Shown piece after piece: positions 18,116 through 26,727 of a stretch of DNA of 42,536 bases. Under the pieces are notes generated by a model. It was not told the origin of the DNA. It saw nothing but the letters and a program-made list of their open reading frames with translations, and ran no database searches. The number at the start of each line of letters is the position of its first letter. The stretch's first letter is position 1. The position numbers and the translations under genes were made by a program. This stretch comes from a virus: IMG/VR virus record IMGVR_UViG_3300025853_000191, positions 1 through 42,536 of that record, one strand, 5' to 3'.

Positions 18116-18140
18116 CTTTGTTAGTTCTTTATATAGTCAA
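18116..18140 (-). promoter_or_regulatory. Leftward TATA promoter, family A copy 1
   Basis: The top strand reads CTTTGTTAGTTCTTTATATA; on the minus strand this gives TATATAAAG followed by AACTAACAAAG. The same block recurs at 23640 and 27684. It lies just upstream of the clamp loader start and would initiate transcription about 25 bases downstream of the TATA box. Archaeal TBP/TFB-type promoter by sequence. Confidence 0.75.
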
Positions 18141-18144
18141 TATT

Positions 18145-19596
18145 TCAGTCACTCATTTCTATCAAATCTGTTAGTTGAGAAACATCGGAAAATCCTAAGT
18201 CATCATCAAGATACTTTATCTCACCATCAGTAACAGAAAGGTCTTGTAAAGAAAATTCTTTCATCTCCATAACTACCACCATTCCATATTCGTCGACTGG
18301 TAACCAGTCTTGTCCAGCAAGCACTCCCTGCTGTGCCAACCTTTGACGGAGATGTTGTGCAACCGAGACGGTTAATTTAACTTGCCCGACTTCATAACTC
18401 TCATAACCGTCTAATGCAGATAGTCTTACGAAGGTATCATATTCTTCGTCACGCTTTACTGCGTTAACGAGTAACTGTATGTGGAATGCGTCTTTCATTA
18501 CTAACCATCCACCTTGTCCTCCAGCAACTATGCCGTCAGTGTTAGTAAGCCTCAATCTTTCAGTAGGCTCTATTGTCTCTAACATGTGAGTAAAGTCAGT
18601 AGCGTTGGAAACGAACTTACCAGATTTAACAGGCTTACTCAAATTTAATTGTTCCAACTTATTCACCCTGTCTCTATAATCTGATTTGTGAATATCCCAA
18701 TCCTTGTCTAGTGATAATATATCAGTGACGAACTTTATGTCTAGTCCATCTACCTCTACTTCTAAGATAGCCTCTTGTTCAATAGGCAGGCTGAGAGGCT
18801 TACCCATAAGTTGTCGATGCCTGTCATAAAGAACACCTTTGAAGTTACCTTTTGGAAACTCGGTGATGTGTAAGTATCTTCTTGGATTGGATATTACTTC
18901 TACAAATACATCTGTAGGAGTTGTGAATTTATCCCACGCTTTGTAAACGGGACCAACGAATGGCTGACCCGGTTGCATGGTTCTTACTTCGATTGGTTTC
19001 TGAGTACCAATCATTCTTTGTGCTATCTCTGCTGGTAGCATCGTTTGGAGTAGGATATTGATTGATTGTAATGTTTGAGGATTCTCGCCCACTACATAGG
19101 ATATGATTTGTAAAAAGCGATTGATAGGTATAGGTGGCCTTTCACCTGTGGCTCTTGCCCAGAATACTAATGCCTCTTTCTCATTCATTTTGCTGGCAAT
19201 CTCAAGGAAGCCTAGGTCTTTTATTCGAGCCATCAAATTGAGTCCTTGTTTGACGGTCAATCCGTCGCCCCCATACTCTGGGGACTCAAGTGCTAATAGT
19301 GGCACCATCGGTTTACCTGCCAATGCTTCATCCCATACTAAGGGAGAGATTGACAACTTCTTACACACATCGTCTCTTAGGTCTCGAAAAGAAACATACT
19401 GTCTTGGATATTTAGAATAGGAAGGGAAGAACATATCTATTAGTTGGTTCAAATCATCTATAGAATCACGCACTGCGAGACTAACTGTATCTATCAACTT
19501 GTTAAAGTATTGAGAACGGTTCTCACTATCTCGCATATAGTTGCGATAATAGTTACGCAGTTCTTCCGATATCTGAGATGCCTCAGCCAGTAGCAT
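18145..19596 (-). CDS. ATP-dependent DNA ligase-like protein, apparently lacking the catalytic lysine motif
   Basis: 483 residues. The second half follows the layout of ATP-dependent ligases: FVTDILSLD (motif III region), YRDRVNKLEQL, GGWLVMKDA (motif IV region), then an OB-fold-like tail ending GMVVVMEMKEFSL. Where K-x-D-G-x-R should stand, the aligned segment reads VEVISNPRRYLHI, so the nucleotide-attaching lysine, Asp and Gly are not visible. It may be a dead ligase used as a structural or nick-sensing factor, or a highly diverged enzyme. The N-terminal half is helical, as in ligase DNA-binding domains. Confidence 0.45.
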   Translation of the reverse strand: MLLAEASQISEELRNYYRNYMRDSENRSQYFNKLIDTVSLAVRDSIDDLNQLIDMFFPSYSKYPRQYVSFRDLRDDVCKKLSISPLVWDEALAGKPMVPLLALESPEYGGDGLTVKQGLNLMARIKDLGFLEIASKMNEKEALVFWARATGERPPIPINRFLQIISYVVGENPQTLQSINILLQTMLPAEIAQRMIGTQKPIEVRTMQPGQPFVGPVYKAWDKFTTPTDVFVEVISNPRRYLHITEFPKGNFKGVLYDRHRQLMGKPLSLPIEQEAILEVEVDGLDIKFVTDILSLDKDWDIHKSDYRDRVNKLEQLNLSKPVKSGKFVSNATDFTHMLETIEPTERLRLTNTDGIVAGGQGGWLVMKDAFHIQLLVNAVKRDEEYDTFVRLSALDGYESYEVGQVKLTVSVAQHLRQRLAQQGVLAGQDWLPVDEYGMVVVMEMKEFSLQDLSVTDGEIKYLDDDLGFSDVSQLTDLIEMSD

Positions 19597-19852
19597 TCGT
19601 TTCCCTCAGTTCTTCGAGGGTATGTGTTAACGCTTTGATTAGAGTGCTTGTATCTTCAAGTGACAACCTTACGCCCTCTCTCGTAAAGCCTTCACCTTTC
19701 GGATGCTCTATTGTTCTTCGAGTTCTAATATCAATGGCAGGTTTACCTCGACCTTTGGGAGTAGCAACGCTCATGACTATCTCAGCCTTTCCTTTCCACT
19801 TAGCAGTGGTTGAAGGAACACGCCACTTAATCTCTTGGTCGAATGCACTCAT
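19583..19852 (-). CDS. PC4/YdbC-like nucleic-acid-binding protein (putative)
   Basis: 89 residues. The C-terminal half (IDIRTRRTIEHPKGEGFTRE followed by GVRLSLEDTSTLIKAL) resembles the PC4 transcription-coactivator fold: beta hairpin, a T..G..L motif, then a long helix. Such proteins bind single-stranded DNA and can modulate transcription or replication. ATG 19852 is chosen; the upstream in-frame extension overlaps a zinc-ribbon gene. It overlaps the ligase-like gene by 14 bases. Confidence 0.5.
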   Translation of the reverse strand: MSAFDQEIKWRVPSTTAKWKGKAEIVMSVATPKGRGKPAIDIRTRRTIEHPKGEGFTREGVRLSLEDTSTLIKALTHTLEELRETNATG

Positions 19853-19977
19853 ACTGGTCTTCCTCCGCCTCTTTGGTGACCACAAGACCATATCTTGATT
19901 TCAACACCGTCTTCAATGCCATGGAATAAAACATTGGTTTGACCGCATGTAGGGCATTTTCGATTCTTCCACTTCAC
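19849..19977 (-). CDS. 42-residue zinc-ribbon mini-protein
   Basis: Starts at GTG 19977 with GGAGGTGACAGC upstream: MKWKNRKCPTCGQTNVLF, later IKIWSCGHQRGGG. CPTC plus CGH could bind one zinc. GTG overlaps the previous TGA (GTGA), and its own end overlaps the next ATG. Together with the PC4-like gene it may form a small transcription module. Confidence 0.6.
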   Translation of the reverse strand: MKWKNRKCPTCGQTNVLFHGIEDGVEIKIWSCGHQRGGGRPV

Positions 19978-20267
19978 GCTGTCACCTCCACGCCTTCTCC
20001 ATCCCCTAACTCAGACCAATCAAACTCACCATCGGCTTTCCATCGAATGACCCAACTCTTTGGGACATACTTGATGTGTTCTTTGTGTAGTTTGACTCTT
20101 TGGTGAAGTCGGTTTGAATCACCATGAGCAGGGCACAAGCCCCACTCCATGTCTCCTTCGTGGTCATCCCACTTTGGAGTTCGCTCAATGAAGTATGGCT
20201 CTTGTTCATCACCACACTCCATACAATACCAACTTATCTTGAGTGAATGATACTGTCTTTTACTCAC
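19974..20267 (-). CDS. 97-residue Cys/His protein with VEVTA tail
   Basis: Starts at GTG 20267 with GGAGGTGACGGC upstream. CMEC, then a Cys/His pair (CPAHGD), suggest a zinc site; Trp-rich and acidic afterwards, ending GEGVEVTA. The same VEVTA ending occurs in the two genes upstream because their last codons contain the next gene's ribosome-binding site. Function unknown. Confidence 0.6.
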   Translation of the reverse strand: MSKRQYHSLKISWYCMECGDEQEPYFIERTPKWDDHEGDMEWGLCPAHGDSNRLHQRVKLHKEHIKYVPKSWVIRWKADGEFDWSELGDGEGVEVTA

Positions 20268-20404
20268 GCCGTCACCTCCACGCCTTGCCACCAATTAAGA
20301 CACCCAATGACATCTTCTCCTCCGAACTTTTTATTCCATCTTGGGTCTTTCTTGAGTGGTATGTGGTAGCACCACGCACATTCATTTTCTCTTCCGCAAG
20401 CCAT
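20264..20404 (-). CDS. 46-residue Cys-rich mini-protein
   Basis: MACGRENECAWCYHIP..., cysteines at 3, 9, 12 and 38, ending WWQGVEVTA. ATG 20404 overlaps the previous stop and has GGAGGTGACTGC upstream. Its end overlaps a GTG start. Probable single zinc site; no family recognised. Confidence 0.6.
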   Translation of the reverse strand: MACGRENECAWCYHIPLKKDPRWNKKFGGEDVIGCLNWWQGVEVTA

Positions 20405-20919
20405 TACGCAGTCACCTCCCACCAAGTAGGGACATCTGCTCGAATGTATCTGACACCACCCTTGCTGTATTCCTTAGACTTGTAGTAAGACCTGTAGGCT
20501 TTGACTACATCGTCATCGGATTTGTATTCGTCTGGCATAGCCTGTGCAAATGGTGTCATGTAATTCTCCTCAAACTTAGCGGTCTTCCACATACGAGCCA
20601 TGTGATTGATTGGTCCGTAACAAGCATGTTCTTTGCCGAACCTTCGAGTGTATTCCTTGCATTGTTCGATTGCATGTAGAGCAAGCCATACAAAGTTAGC
20701 ACGACTGTCGCCAGCCCATACTGTGCATGGGTGATGCTTGTAGCCTCCCTTGTATGGCTTACCTGCTTTAGTAAGTGGCATCTCTTCATCAGTAGCACCA
20801 TGTCTACGCAGGGCCGATGCCATCATCTGTGCGCTTTCTACGCACATCTTGGGTAGTCTAACATCGTCTAGGTATCTAGCGGCTTGCGCTGGGTCTTCAT
20901 CTAATACAAATATGTTCAT
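20404..20919 (-). CDS. Pyr_excise-like protein (often annotated pyrimidine-dimer glycosylase)
   Basis: 171 residues with the recognisable pattern MNIFVLDEDPAQAARYLDD, RLPKMCVESAQMM, HHPCTVWAGDSRAN, AMPDEYK and AYRSYY, common in marine phage genomes and usually annotated as pyrimidine-dimer DNA glycosylase-like. If that function holds, it would repair UV damage, useful for a virus of sunlit water. The biochemical role of this branch is not established, so treat it as a family call. ATG 20919 follows GGTGGAAGC. Confidence 0.65.
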   Translation of the reverse strand: MNIFVLDEDPAQAARYLDDVRLPKMCVESAQMMASALRRHGATDEEMPLTKAGKPYKGGYKHHPCTVWAGDSRANFVWLALHAIEQCKEYTRRFGKEHACYGPINHMARMWKTAKFEENYMTPFAQAMPDEYKSDDDVVKAYRSYYKSKEYSKGGVRYIRADVPTWWEVTA

Positions 20920-21053
20920 GCTTCCACCTGCCCTTCAAGGGTTATGATAAGTCCCAGAATTGTCTCTCTTGCTTTATCTATGTCACCGTTGTCTATATGC
21001 GCTATTGCTATACCTGCCAATCCAATGATTGCTTTATCTCGATGTGTATTCAT
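20916..21053 (-). CDS. Unknown 45-residue protein
   Basis: MNTHRDKAIIGLAGIAIAHI then DNGDIDKARETILGLIITLE; an amphipathic two-helix peptide with an acidic end. ATG 21053 follows GAGGAATAGAT and its end overlaps the next ATG (ATGA). No family recognised. Confidence 0.55.
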   Translation of the reverse strand: MNTHRDKAIIGLAGIAIAHIDNGDIDKARETILGLIITLEGQVEA

Positions 21054-21055
21054 AT

Positions 21056-21337
21056 CTATTCCTCTCTATCTTCATACATTACTACAATCGCCATACCTTT
21101 AGCCATTAGTTCCATGCACCATTGTTTCATCTTTTTATCAGACCATTTATCTCTACCGTGATGTTCATCGTTACATGTCATGCACCAGTCTTGGTCTTCT
21201 TTGAATAATAGTTCATGTTGCCAAGAAGGTTTACCGCAGTTTTCGCAAGGGTTACTGACATCATTCTTGGACACCATTATTGCTCTAACAAATGGTAAGT
21301 AATTGCTATCTTTTGATTGTAATATTTCTACTCTCAT
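21056..21337 (-). CDS. 93-residue zinc-finger protein
   Basis: CENC near residue 31 and CMTCNDEHH near residue 52 form a Cys/His zinc site reminiscent of HNH-like or ribbon folds, but no catalytic HNH pattern is clear. C-terminal helix and strand (MELMAKGMAIVVMYE). Coupled by ATGA to the gene upstream. Function unknown. Confidence 0.6.
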   Translation of the reverse strand: MRVEILQSKDSNYLPFVRAIMVSKNDVSNPCENCGKPSWQHELLFKEDQDWCMTCNDEHHGRDKWSDKKMKQWCMELMAKGMAIVVMYEDREE

Positions 21338-22014
21338 TCTTCTTCGCTCCTTTCTATTTCTTTGAATGTAACAACCGCCCCTCTGACATGAGGAGGTAGT
21401 AGGTCACCGTTAAACGGACAGAATGTTCCGAGTATTAACAAAGAGTCGCCTATCTTACTGTCTATCATGTCGATAATTGTAGGCCGGTCAATCGCAGTGT
21501 AAACTATTTTGCTGGTTTTGTAAGTGAGCATTGCTTCATCGTCACCTGCAAGTAATCCGTAGTCGTAAGGTTCAGTCGGTATCTCTGCATCACAAGTAGG
21601 ACAGGTTATCAAGACATGCCATTGCTCAACCATCTCGGTCTCACCGTTAGGTAACAACATCTCTTGCTGACCTTCGTGTTTCCATACACCTTCCTCAAGT
21701 GGGAAAGCCGACAGTGGAGTACCACAAGAGCATTTCCAACTCTGTGCTAACTCTTGTCGCATCTGCATCTCTTTGACATGCTTCTGCTCTGGTGTCAAAT
21801 GCTCTACTTCAACAAGTTGACATGTGGTTTCGTCTACAGTCCACCCGACATCCTCAAGTAACAATCTCATTCGTATCCTTGCTTGGGCACTCATAGGAGT
21901 GTTTTCTTGTGTTGTTAGTGTAACTTTGTTATTACCCTCTTTGACATAGGATAATCCTAAGCCATGCGGTTGCCAAAGCCCTCCTTCTCTCAGTCGTTCT
22001 AGTATTAGTTTCAC
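21334..22014 (-). CDS. Unknown protein with zinc ribbon; start codon uncertain
   Basis: About 226 residues from GTG 22014. A middle zinc ribbon (CSCG ... CPTC) divides an N-terminal helical part from a C-terminal beta-rich part. GTG 22014 lacks a ribosome site. In contrast, an in-frame ATA at 22036-22038 stands exactly where ATG should be after GGGGGAATAAAC, the standard ribosome module here, and would add EETPEEA. Either a rare AUA start or a base change is likely. No family recognised. Confidence 0.6.
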   Translation of the reverse strand: MKLILERLREGGLWQPHGLGLSYVKEGNNKVTLTTQENTPMSAQARIRMRLLLEDVGWTVDETTCQLVEVEHLTPEQKHVKEMQMRQELAQSWKCSCGTPLSAFPLEEGVWKHEGQQEMLLPNGETEMVEQWHVLITCPTCDAEIPTEPYDYGLLAGDDEAMLTYKTSKIVYTAIDRPTIIDMIDSKIGDSLLILGTFCPFNGDLLPPHVRGAVVTFKEIERSEEE

Positions 22015-22050
22015 TGCTTCTTCTGGTGTTTCTTCTATGTTTATTCCCCC

Positions 22051-23568
22051 TCAGTATAAAATTTGACTGAACATTGGTATGTTCTCAAGTTGCTTTTCAA
22101 TTGATACTCCGTCAATGCTCTTCCTTGTAATATCGCCAAGCACTTTGTGAACTGTCTGTAGTCTGTCAGTCATGGTGTTGTAGTTGAGCGTAGAACCTTT
22201 CAGATTAGTTCCCTTACCATCTGTCCACTCTGGCTTGTGAGTGATAGCACCCGTCAATATGTTCATGACTTGATATAGAGTTCCTTGGTCTTTAGGACTG
22301 ACTGCTACCCAAGGCTCGCTTGGGTTAGTCCAACCTTGTCCCATGAGTCTCCACATGTAGCCTCTGCTCAATCCAGTAACATTACCTGCGTCGTCTCTTT
22401 TGACAACTGGCTTAGTGATTAGTTTCTTTCTTTGACAGATGGTCATTAGTTTCTCAAAGACATCTCTGTTGATTTGTATATCTTTCATTGATTCGGCTAC
22501 AATGATTTCTTGAGCCGCTACTTCCAAAACTTCCATTATCTTCTCAGCCAAGCCTTCAAAGTCATAGTTACCTAGTGCATTGGTTGTGTGCTTGAGATTA
22601 ACGATGGTAGCACTGTCACCTAACACTTGTCCGTTTGAACACTGTAGTCTCTCAGCAACTGCTTGAACCTTGAACGCTGATGAGCCATCGAGACTGTTGT
22701 AGATAGCGAAACCAATACGATAGTCGCCTTGATTGCGGAAGCCTCTCCTTGTCCACTTGTCTCCTAAGTTAGAGGTGGCCTTTTCCCAATCTACATTACT
22801 AGTAGCGTCTACAAACATGGCAGATGCTTTACCTTCGTTCCATGCAAGGACTTGCGCTGGCCAACCTTTCTCAGCGGCCATGTCCAATATTGGGCCATAT
22901 CCTTTTCGATAAGGCATAGGATAGTATGTCGGACTAAATGTCCCTAAGTAAGCACCAGCAGGTCGCTTGTTGCTTTGGTAGAGTGGATTGAAGATGTGGT
23001 AAGCAATTGGCTCACCTGCTTCATTGTTTACTCTAGCAACAGTAGCACCTTCTTGACCTTCTTCGTGAACTACGAAAGCAGGTTTTCTTACAGGTTCAAA
23101 GTCCCAGTTGATTGTGTCTTTCTTTTTCCTTCCGCCACTGAACAACATATCGTCAAATGGGCCATCTGGCATGACTACTGTTTCAGTACCACTGTCTTCG
23201 TCTACTAATGTAATAGTAGGTGCTTCTTGTGGCAAAGACCATACAGGTACATCATCCGATTCTTCTGCTTGTGTAGTCGTTGGTATGTCTTCGTGGTTTT
23301 CCATAGCAGTTACTATGTCAATCTGTTCTTGGGTTACATGAAGTGGTGCCCAGTCGCCTTGAACTATCTTAGCGATGTGTGCGCCTCTTACTGTTCCGTC
23401 ATCCGGTCTTACTAACAATGCAACTCTACCACCTTCGATGCGCTCGAATCGTGCTATCATTGTCCTTGTTAATCTGAGAGTGTGAACGCCCGTTACTGTC
23501 GGGTATTCGACCTCTACCAAATTCTGTGTGCTCTGTGTTATCTTGCCTATCAATACTACTTCTGTCAT
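22051..23568 (-). CDS. DUF932-like phage/plasmid protein
   Basis: 505 residues. After a variable, acidic N-terminal 160 residues, the region from AYHIFNPLYQSNKRPAG through DYRIGFAIYNSLDGSSAFKV and AERLQCSNGQVLG matches the DUF932 (phage/plasmid-like) layout, with the conserved ...R..CsNG... segment. Members are common in phages and plasmids, and their function is not settled. ATG 23568 follows AGGAGGAACAAAAT; ATG 23607 is in frame but lacks a ribosome site. Promoter family A lies about 85 bases upstream, giving a leader of about 60 bases. Confidence 0.72.
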   Translation of the reverse strand: MTEVVLIGKITQSTQNLVEVEYPTVTGVHTLRLTRTMIARFERIEGGRVALLVRPDDGTVRGAHIAKIVQGDWAPLHVTQEQIDIVTAMENHEDIPTTTQAEESDDVPVWSLPQEAPTITLVDEDSGTETVVMPDGPFDDMLFSGGRKKKDTINWDFEPVRKPAFVVHEEGQEGATVARVNNEAGEPIAYHIFNPLYQSNKRPAGAYLGTFSPTYYPMPYRKGYGPILDMAAEKGWPAQVLAWNEGKASAMFVDATSNVDWEKATSNLGDKWTRRGFRNQGDYRIGFAIYNSLDGSSAFKVQAVAERLQCSNGQVLGDSATIVNLKHTTNALGNYDFEGLAEKIMEVLEVAAQEIIVAESMKDIQINRDVFEKLMTICQRKKLITKPVVKRDDAGNVTGLSRGYMWRLMGQGWTNPSEPWVAVSPKDQGTLYQVMNILTGAITHKPEWTDGKGTNLKGSTLNYNTMTDRLQTVHKVLGDITRKSIDGVSIEKQLENIPMFSQILY

Positions 23569-23639
23569 ATTTTGTTCCTCCTTGTTTTTGTTTATATTTT
23601 TTACCATTCGTTTTGCTGGTTCTTTGTTCGCTACCGTTC

Positions 23640-23666
23640 CTTTGTTAGTTCTTTATATAGTGAATC
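23640..23666 (-). promoter_or_regulatory. Leftward TATA promoter, family A copy 2
   Basis: The same block as at 18116 (CTTTGTTAGTTCTTTATATA on the top strand), with TATA core at 23652-23659. It would drive the DUF932-like gene and those below it. Confidence 0.75.
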
Positions 23667-23671
23667 TTCGT

Positions 23672-23911
23672 TCAATCGAACAGAAAAACGCATGGAATCG
23701 GTGTACTCCGCTTGATTTTATACTCTTCACGGTCTAGTAGAATGCCTCTTTGAATAGCCGAAGAACTATCATGGTTCATTTTTTCTAGCCCTTCGTCTAA
23801 GACTTCCAACATATCTTGAATAGTTTTACCTTCATGTGGAAATAACTGAACGCACTTAGTGTCTTCAATGTCGTGTAATACTATTGTACCAACTTCACTA
23901 AAGTCTATCAC
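23672..23911 (-). CDS. Unknown 79-residue protein
   Basis: Acidic protein MIDFSEVGTIVLHDIEDTK..., starting at GTG 23911 with GAGG upstream and overlapping the previous TGA. No motif recognised. It is the last gene before the promoter at 23650. Confidence 0.55.
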   Translation of the reverse strand: MIDFSEVGTIVLHDIEDTKCVQLFPHEGKTIQDMLEVLDEGLEKMNHDSSSAIQRGILLDREEYKIKRSTPIPCVFLFD

Positions 23912-24228
23912 GATATCAACCTCTTAATACATCTAACTGCTTTGACATGGTTTCCTTCTAAGTGTTTAACCATCAGTTGTCTACTGCAAGATTTCCATCC
24001 ATGGTCGTTAAGAAAATTCTCACTGATACAATGAAGTATTCTTTCTACAGGAATGTGATTATTGTAATGCATTTTGTGACCAGTCTTTGCATAGTACTTT
24101 TCGTAAACTACTGCGTAATAATCTCTTTTGACTACATGCTCTTGGTCATCGGATATCTCGTCAAGTGCTTCTACAGCCGCTTCTCTAACGGACTTCCAAT
24201 CCAAACTTTTCTGAGAGCCTCTACCCAT
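23908..24228 (-). CDS. Unknown 106-residue protein
   Basis: A helical, His/Lys-rich protein (MGRGSQKSLDWKSVREAAVE; KHLEGNHVKAVRCIKRL). The ATG at 24228 overlaps the helicase stop (TAATG), with GGAGG upstream. Could bind DNA, but no domain is recognised. Confidence 0.55.
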   Translation of the reverse strand: MGRGSQKSLDWKSVREAAVEALDEISDDQEHVVKRDYYAVVYEKYYAKTGHKMHYNNHIPVERILHCISENFLNDHGWKSCSRQLMVKHLEGNHVKAVRCIKRLIS

Positions 24229-26333
24229 TACTTGAACCTCCAGCCTCGCTCTTTCTTCAATCGCTTAACTAATTCACTGACAAGACCCTTTCGCTGTTGG
24301 ACATTACCACCGTCGAGAACAGCCTTGACAACTTGCCGCTTCTGCTCTACAACCCTGTCAAAGTGTTCGTCAATTGTTCCAACACATGACAAGTAGACAG
24401 CGTGTACATGTTGACTCTCCTGTCCAATACGATATACACGGTCTTCGGCTTGCTCTTCATCAGTCGGTGTCCATTCTCTTTCGATGAACAAGACTGTGTC
24501 AGCCTTAGTAAGAGTGATACCTTCCTTTGCCGCAATAGTATTACAGACTAAGACACCAATCTTACCCGCTTGAAAGTCGTCAACAAGTTCTTGCCTTGTC
24601 TTTGAATCAGTCGCACCGGATATTATCTTACCGTTCACTTTCTTGGCCAGTCTTTCGACTACCTCACGGTGATGTGCAAATACCACTATCGGCTTACCTG
24701 TTTGTTCTCTGTATTGCTTAATCCAGTCAGCCGCATAGTTAACTTTGATGTGACCGCATATCTGTCGCAGGTCGTTAATCATAGTGAGCATAATACCCTT
24801 TGGCAAAGACTGACCATTTAGATAGTAAGAATCAATCTGTCTGTCCCATTCTTCTTGAGCGAAGTCGTATGGACTTCTTACCGCTTTGTCTAATTCAATA
24901 GGGAAGAAAGTTCGTGTCTTCGGTGGTAGTTCGGGTAGCACCTCGCTCTTGAGTCTACGAATACACAAGTCTCTTGTGCGTTCATTGAGTTCTTTAATAT
25001 TGGATGCACCGTTGAAGTTCCAACCAAACCCATCATTGTATGGGTCGCAGTATCTTTGTGCAAAGTCCCAAAAAGAATTGAACTGACTTGGTCTCATGAG
25101 ATTGAGAGTATTGAAGAACTCTTTTGGTCTACTAGATATAGCAGTACCGGACAAAGCAATCACTTTAGGGCTGGCGTGTGCTATTGTTAAAGTAGCAGTA
25201 GTTCTTTGAACAGGATTCTTTTTGCTTCCAACATTTTTGATGTAGTGACTCTCGTCAAGAATTACTAACTTGAGCATCTTTGAGTAAAGTGACTTGTTAT
25301 ACTTCATCATCATGTCGTAATTGATGATTATGAAATCGACATCCGGTATGTATTTGTCAGCAAAGATACCTCTGCTCTCCAAAAACTTCTCAGCCGTTTT
25401 CCTCGTTTTCAAGTCGGATTCTTTTGCACCTTTTTCCTTGGCGATGTTCTTGACATCAGCCGCTTTGATATCGGAAGAGGGAGTTACTACATGAACAGTC
25501 TCATTAGGTAACCACTTGTTCAATTCCTTCTTCCAGTTGAATTTGACATTGGATGGACAGACAACCAAAGCAGGTCGGGCTTTCGGATTGATAGCCGCAT
25601 AACCTATGGCACTGATTGTCTTACCAATACCCATCTCGTCTCCGATAAGGCATCTACCTTTACTGGCCTCAGCAAAAGCAACCGCTACCTTTTGGAATGG
25701 ATATAGGTCAAGACCTTCGGGAAACTTACCCGCTAGTCTTTCGTTGATACTTTCAAGGCTGACATCATCAAGTTCAGCCGCACCGCTAAGTTCTACTCTC
25801 TCGATGCTACTCTCAATCTCAGCCTTAACTGAGTCATCTGTTCGGATGGCTTCGGCCAGAGGCTCGTAGAAATCTGCGAGCATACTGTATAAAGTAGAAG
25901 CCTGTGCAATTGGAATACTCCAACACTTATCCTCAGCGTGGAACTTCCAACCTGCCACACTTCTTACAGTCAAACGAACCTTATTTCTCAAGTCTTCGTC
26001 TCGAATAAAAGGCCAGTGAAGATAGAGTCGTGTGCGCTTTTTCTTCACCCAGCAGTTAGATTTGTTTCGCCCGTTTTTGGAAAAGGATTTGGTGTATGTT
26101 TTTACGACGCTGACATCATAGCCAAGATTGTCTAATAGTTCACAAGCGTCGTTTACGGTTTCGGGACTTGCATCAATACTCCACAGTTTCTTTTCGACAT
26201 CGAACATGTAACGAGGGAAAGGGATGTTATCTTTCAAGTAATGAAAGGTGTCTAAGTTATACCGCATCTTCAATCCAACTCGCTCACCAAACTGAGCGTG
26301 TTTGTAAAGTTCAACGGTTACTAATTCTTGCAT
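24228..26333 (-). CDS. SNF2-family ATPase/helicase, SMARCAL1-like
   Basis: About 701 residues. Motif I GDEMGIGKT, motif II LDESHYIKN, motif III LSGTAISSR, then the C-terminal lobe with VCNTIAAKEGITLTKAD and AEDRVYRIGQ (motifs V-VI). The N-terminal 190 residues hold two FDVEKKLWSI/EDKCWSI-type repeats like HARP domains. SMARCAL1 enzymes anneal or remodel stalled forks, which suits viral replication. ATG 26333 is chosen because GTGATAAG precedes it; ATG 26351 lacks a ribosome site. Confidence 0.92.
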   Translation of the reverse strand: MQELVTVELYKHAQFGERVGLKMRYNLDTFHYLKDNIPFPRYMFDVEKKLWSIDASPETVNDACELLDNLGYDVSVVKTYTKSFSKNGRNKSNCWVKKKRTRLYLHWPFIRDEDLRNKVRLTVRSVAGWKFHAEDKCWSIPIAQASTLYSMLADFYEPLAEAIRTDDSVKAEIESSIERVELSGAAELDDVSLESINERLAGKFPEGLDLYPFQKVAVAFAEASKGRCLIGDEMGIGKTISAIGYAAINPKARPALVVCPSNVKFNWKKELNKWLPNETVHVVTPSSDIKAADVKNIAKEKGAKESDLKTRKTAEKFLESRGIFADKYIPDVDFIIINYDMMMKYNKSLYSKMLKLVILDESHYIKNVGSKKNPVQRTTATLTIAHASPKVIALSGTAISSRPKEFFNTLNLMRPSQFNSFWDFAQRYCDPYNDGFGWNFNGASNIKELNERTRDLCIRRLKSEVLPELPPKTRTFFPIELDKAVRSPYDFAQEEWDRQIDSYYLNGQSLPKGIMLTMINDLRQICGHIKVNYAADWIKQYREQTGKPIVVFAHHREVVERLAKKVNGKIISGATDSKTRQELVDDFQAGKIGVLVCNTIAAKEGITLTKADTVLFIEREWTPTDEEQAEDRVYRIGQESQHVHAVYLSCVGTIDEHFDRVVEQKRQVVKAVLDGGNVQQRKGLVSELVKRLKKERGWRFK

Positions 26334-26337
26334 CTTA

Positions 26338-26580
26338 TCACAGCCTTTCATGTGCTATCCAGTATATGTCGTCTGCCAAACCATCTACTTCTACCTTACA
26401 GTCAGAGCAAAGGCTTTCGTATTCTTCTTCCTCACCGATACATGCTTTACATGGTATGTCAAAGCCGTTGTAGTGTAAGCATCTGTCACAGCAAACCTCA
26501 CCGTCTGGGTGGCATTCTTTACAGAACACTTCGTATTCGGTTTCTCCATCTGCTGATTCAACGATGTGTGTTTTTCTCAT
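26338..26580 (-). CDS. Cys-rich zinc-finger protein
   Basis: 80 residues with CKEC, CCDRC, CKAC and CSDC, enough for two zinc ions, interspersed with acidic runs (GEEEEYE). ATG 26580 follows GAGTGACGGC; upstream in-frame sequence overlaps the next gene. Function unknown. Confidence 0.6.
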   Translation of the reverse strand: MRKTHIVESADGETEYEVFCKECHPDGEVCCDRCLHYNGFDIPCKACIGEEEEYESLCSDCKVEVDGLADDIYWIAHERL

Positions 26581-26584
26581 GCCG

Positions 26585-26725
26585 TCACTCTCCGTTGTAT
26601 GTAGCACCGTTGGCCATGTTGACTAACTGGTCAATTGCATACTCTCTGTCTACTTGACTGGTGCTTTCTTTAGCAATCAGTTCTAGGAATCTGATGTAAC
26701 CTGCTTTCTTAGGTGTCATGTTCAT
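26585..26725 (-). CDS. Unknown 46-residue protein
   Basis: MNMTPKKAGYIRFLELIAKE..., helical. AGGAGG is 7 bases before ATG 26725; the closer ATG 26731 is only one base from it. No family recognised. Confidence 0.5.
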   Translation of the reverse strand: MNMTPKKAGYIRFLELIAKESTSQVDREYAIDQLVNMANGATYNGE

Positions 26726-26727
26726 TT

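Noticed and set aside
24228-26333. Restriction-modification type III/I helicase subunit
   Set aside because: SNF2-type motifs (DESH, QAEDRVYRIGQ) and HARP-like N-terminus fit SMARCAL1-like enzymes; no methyltransferase or specificity gene nearby.
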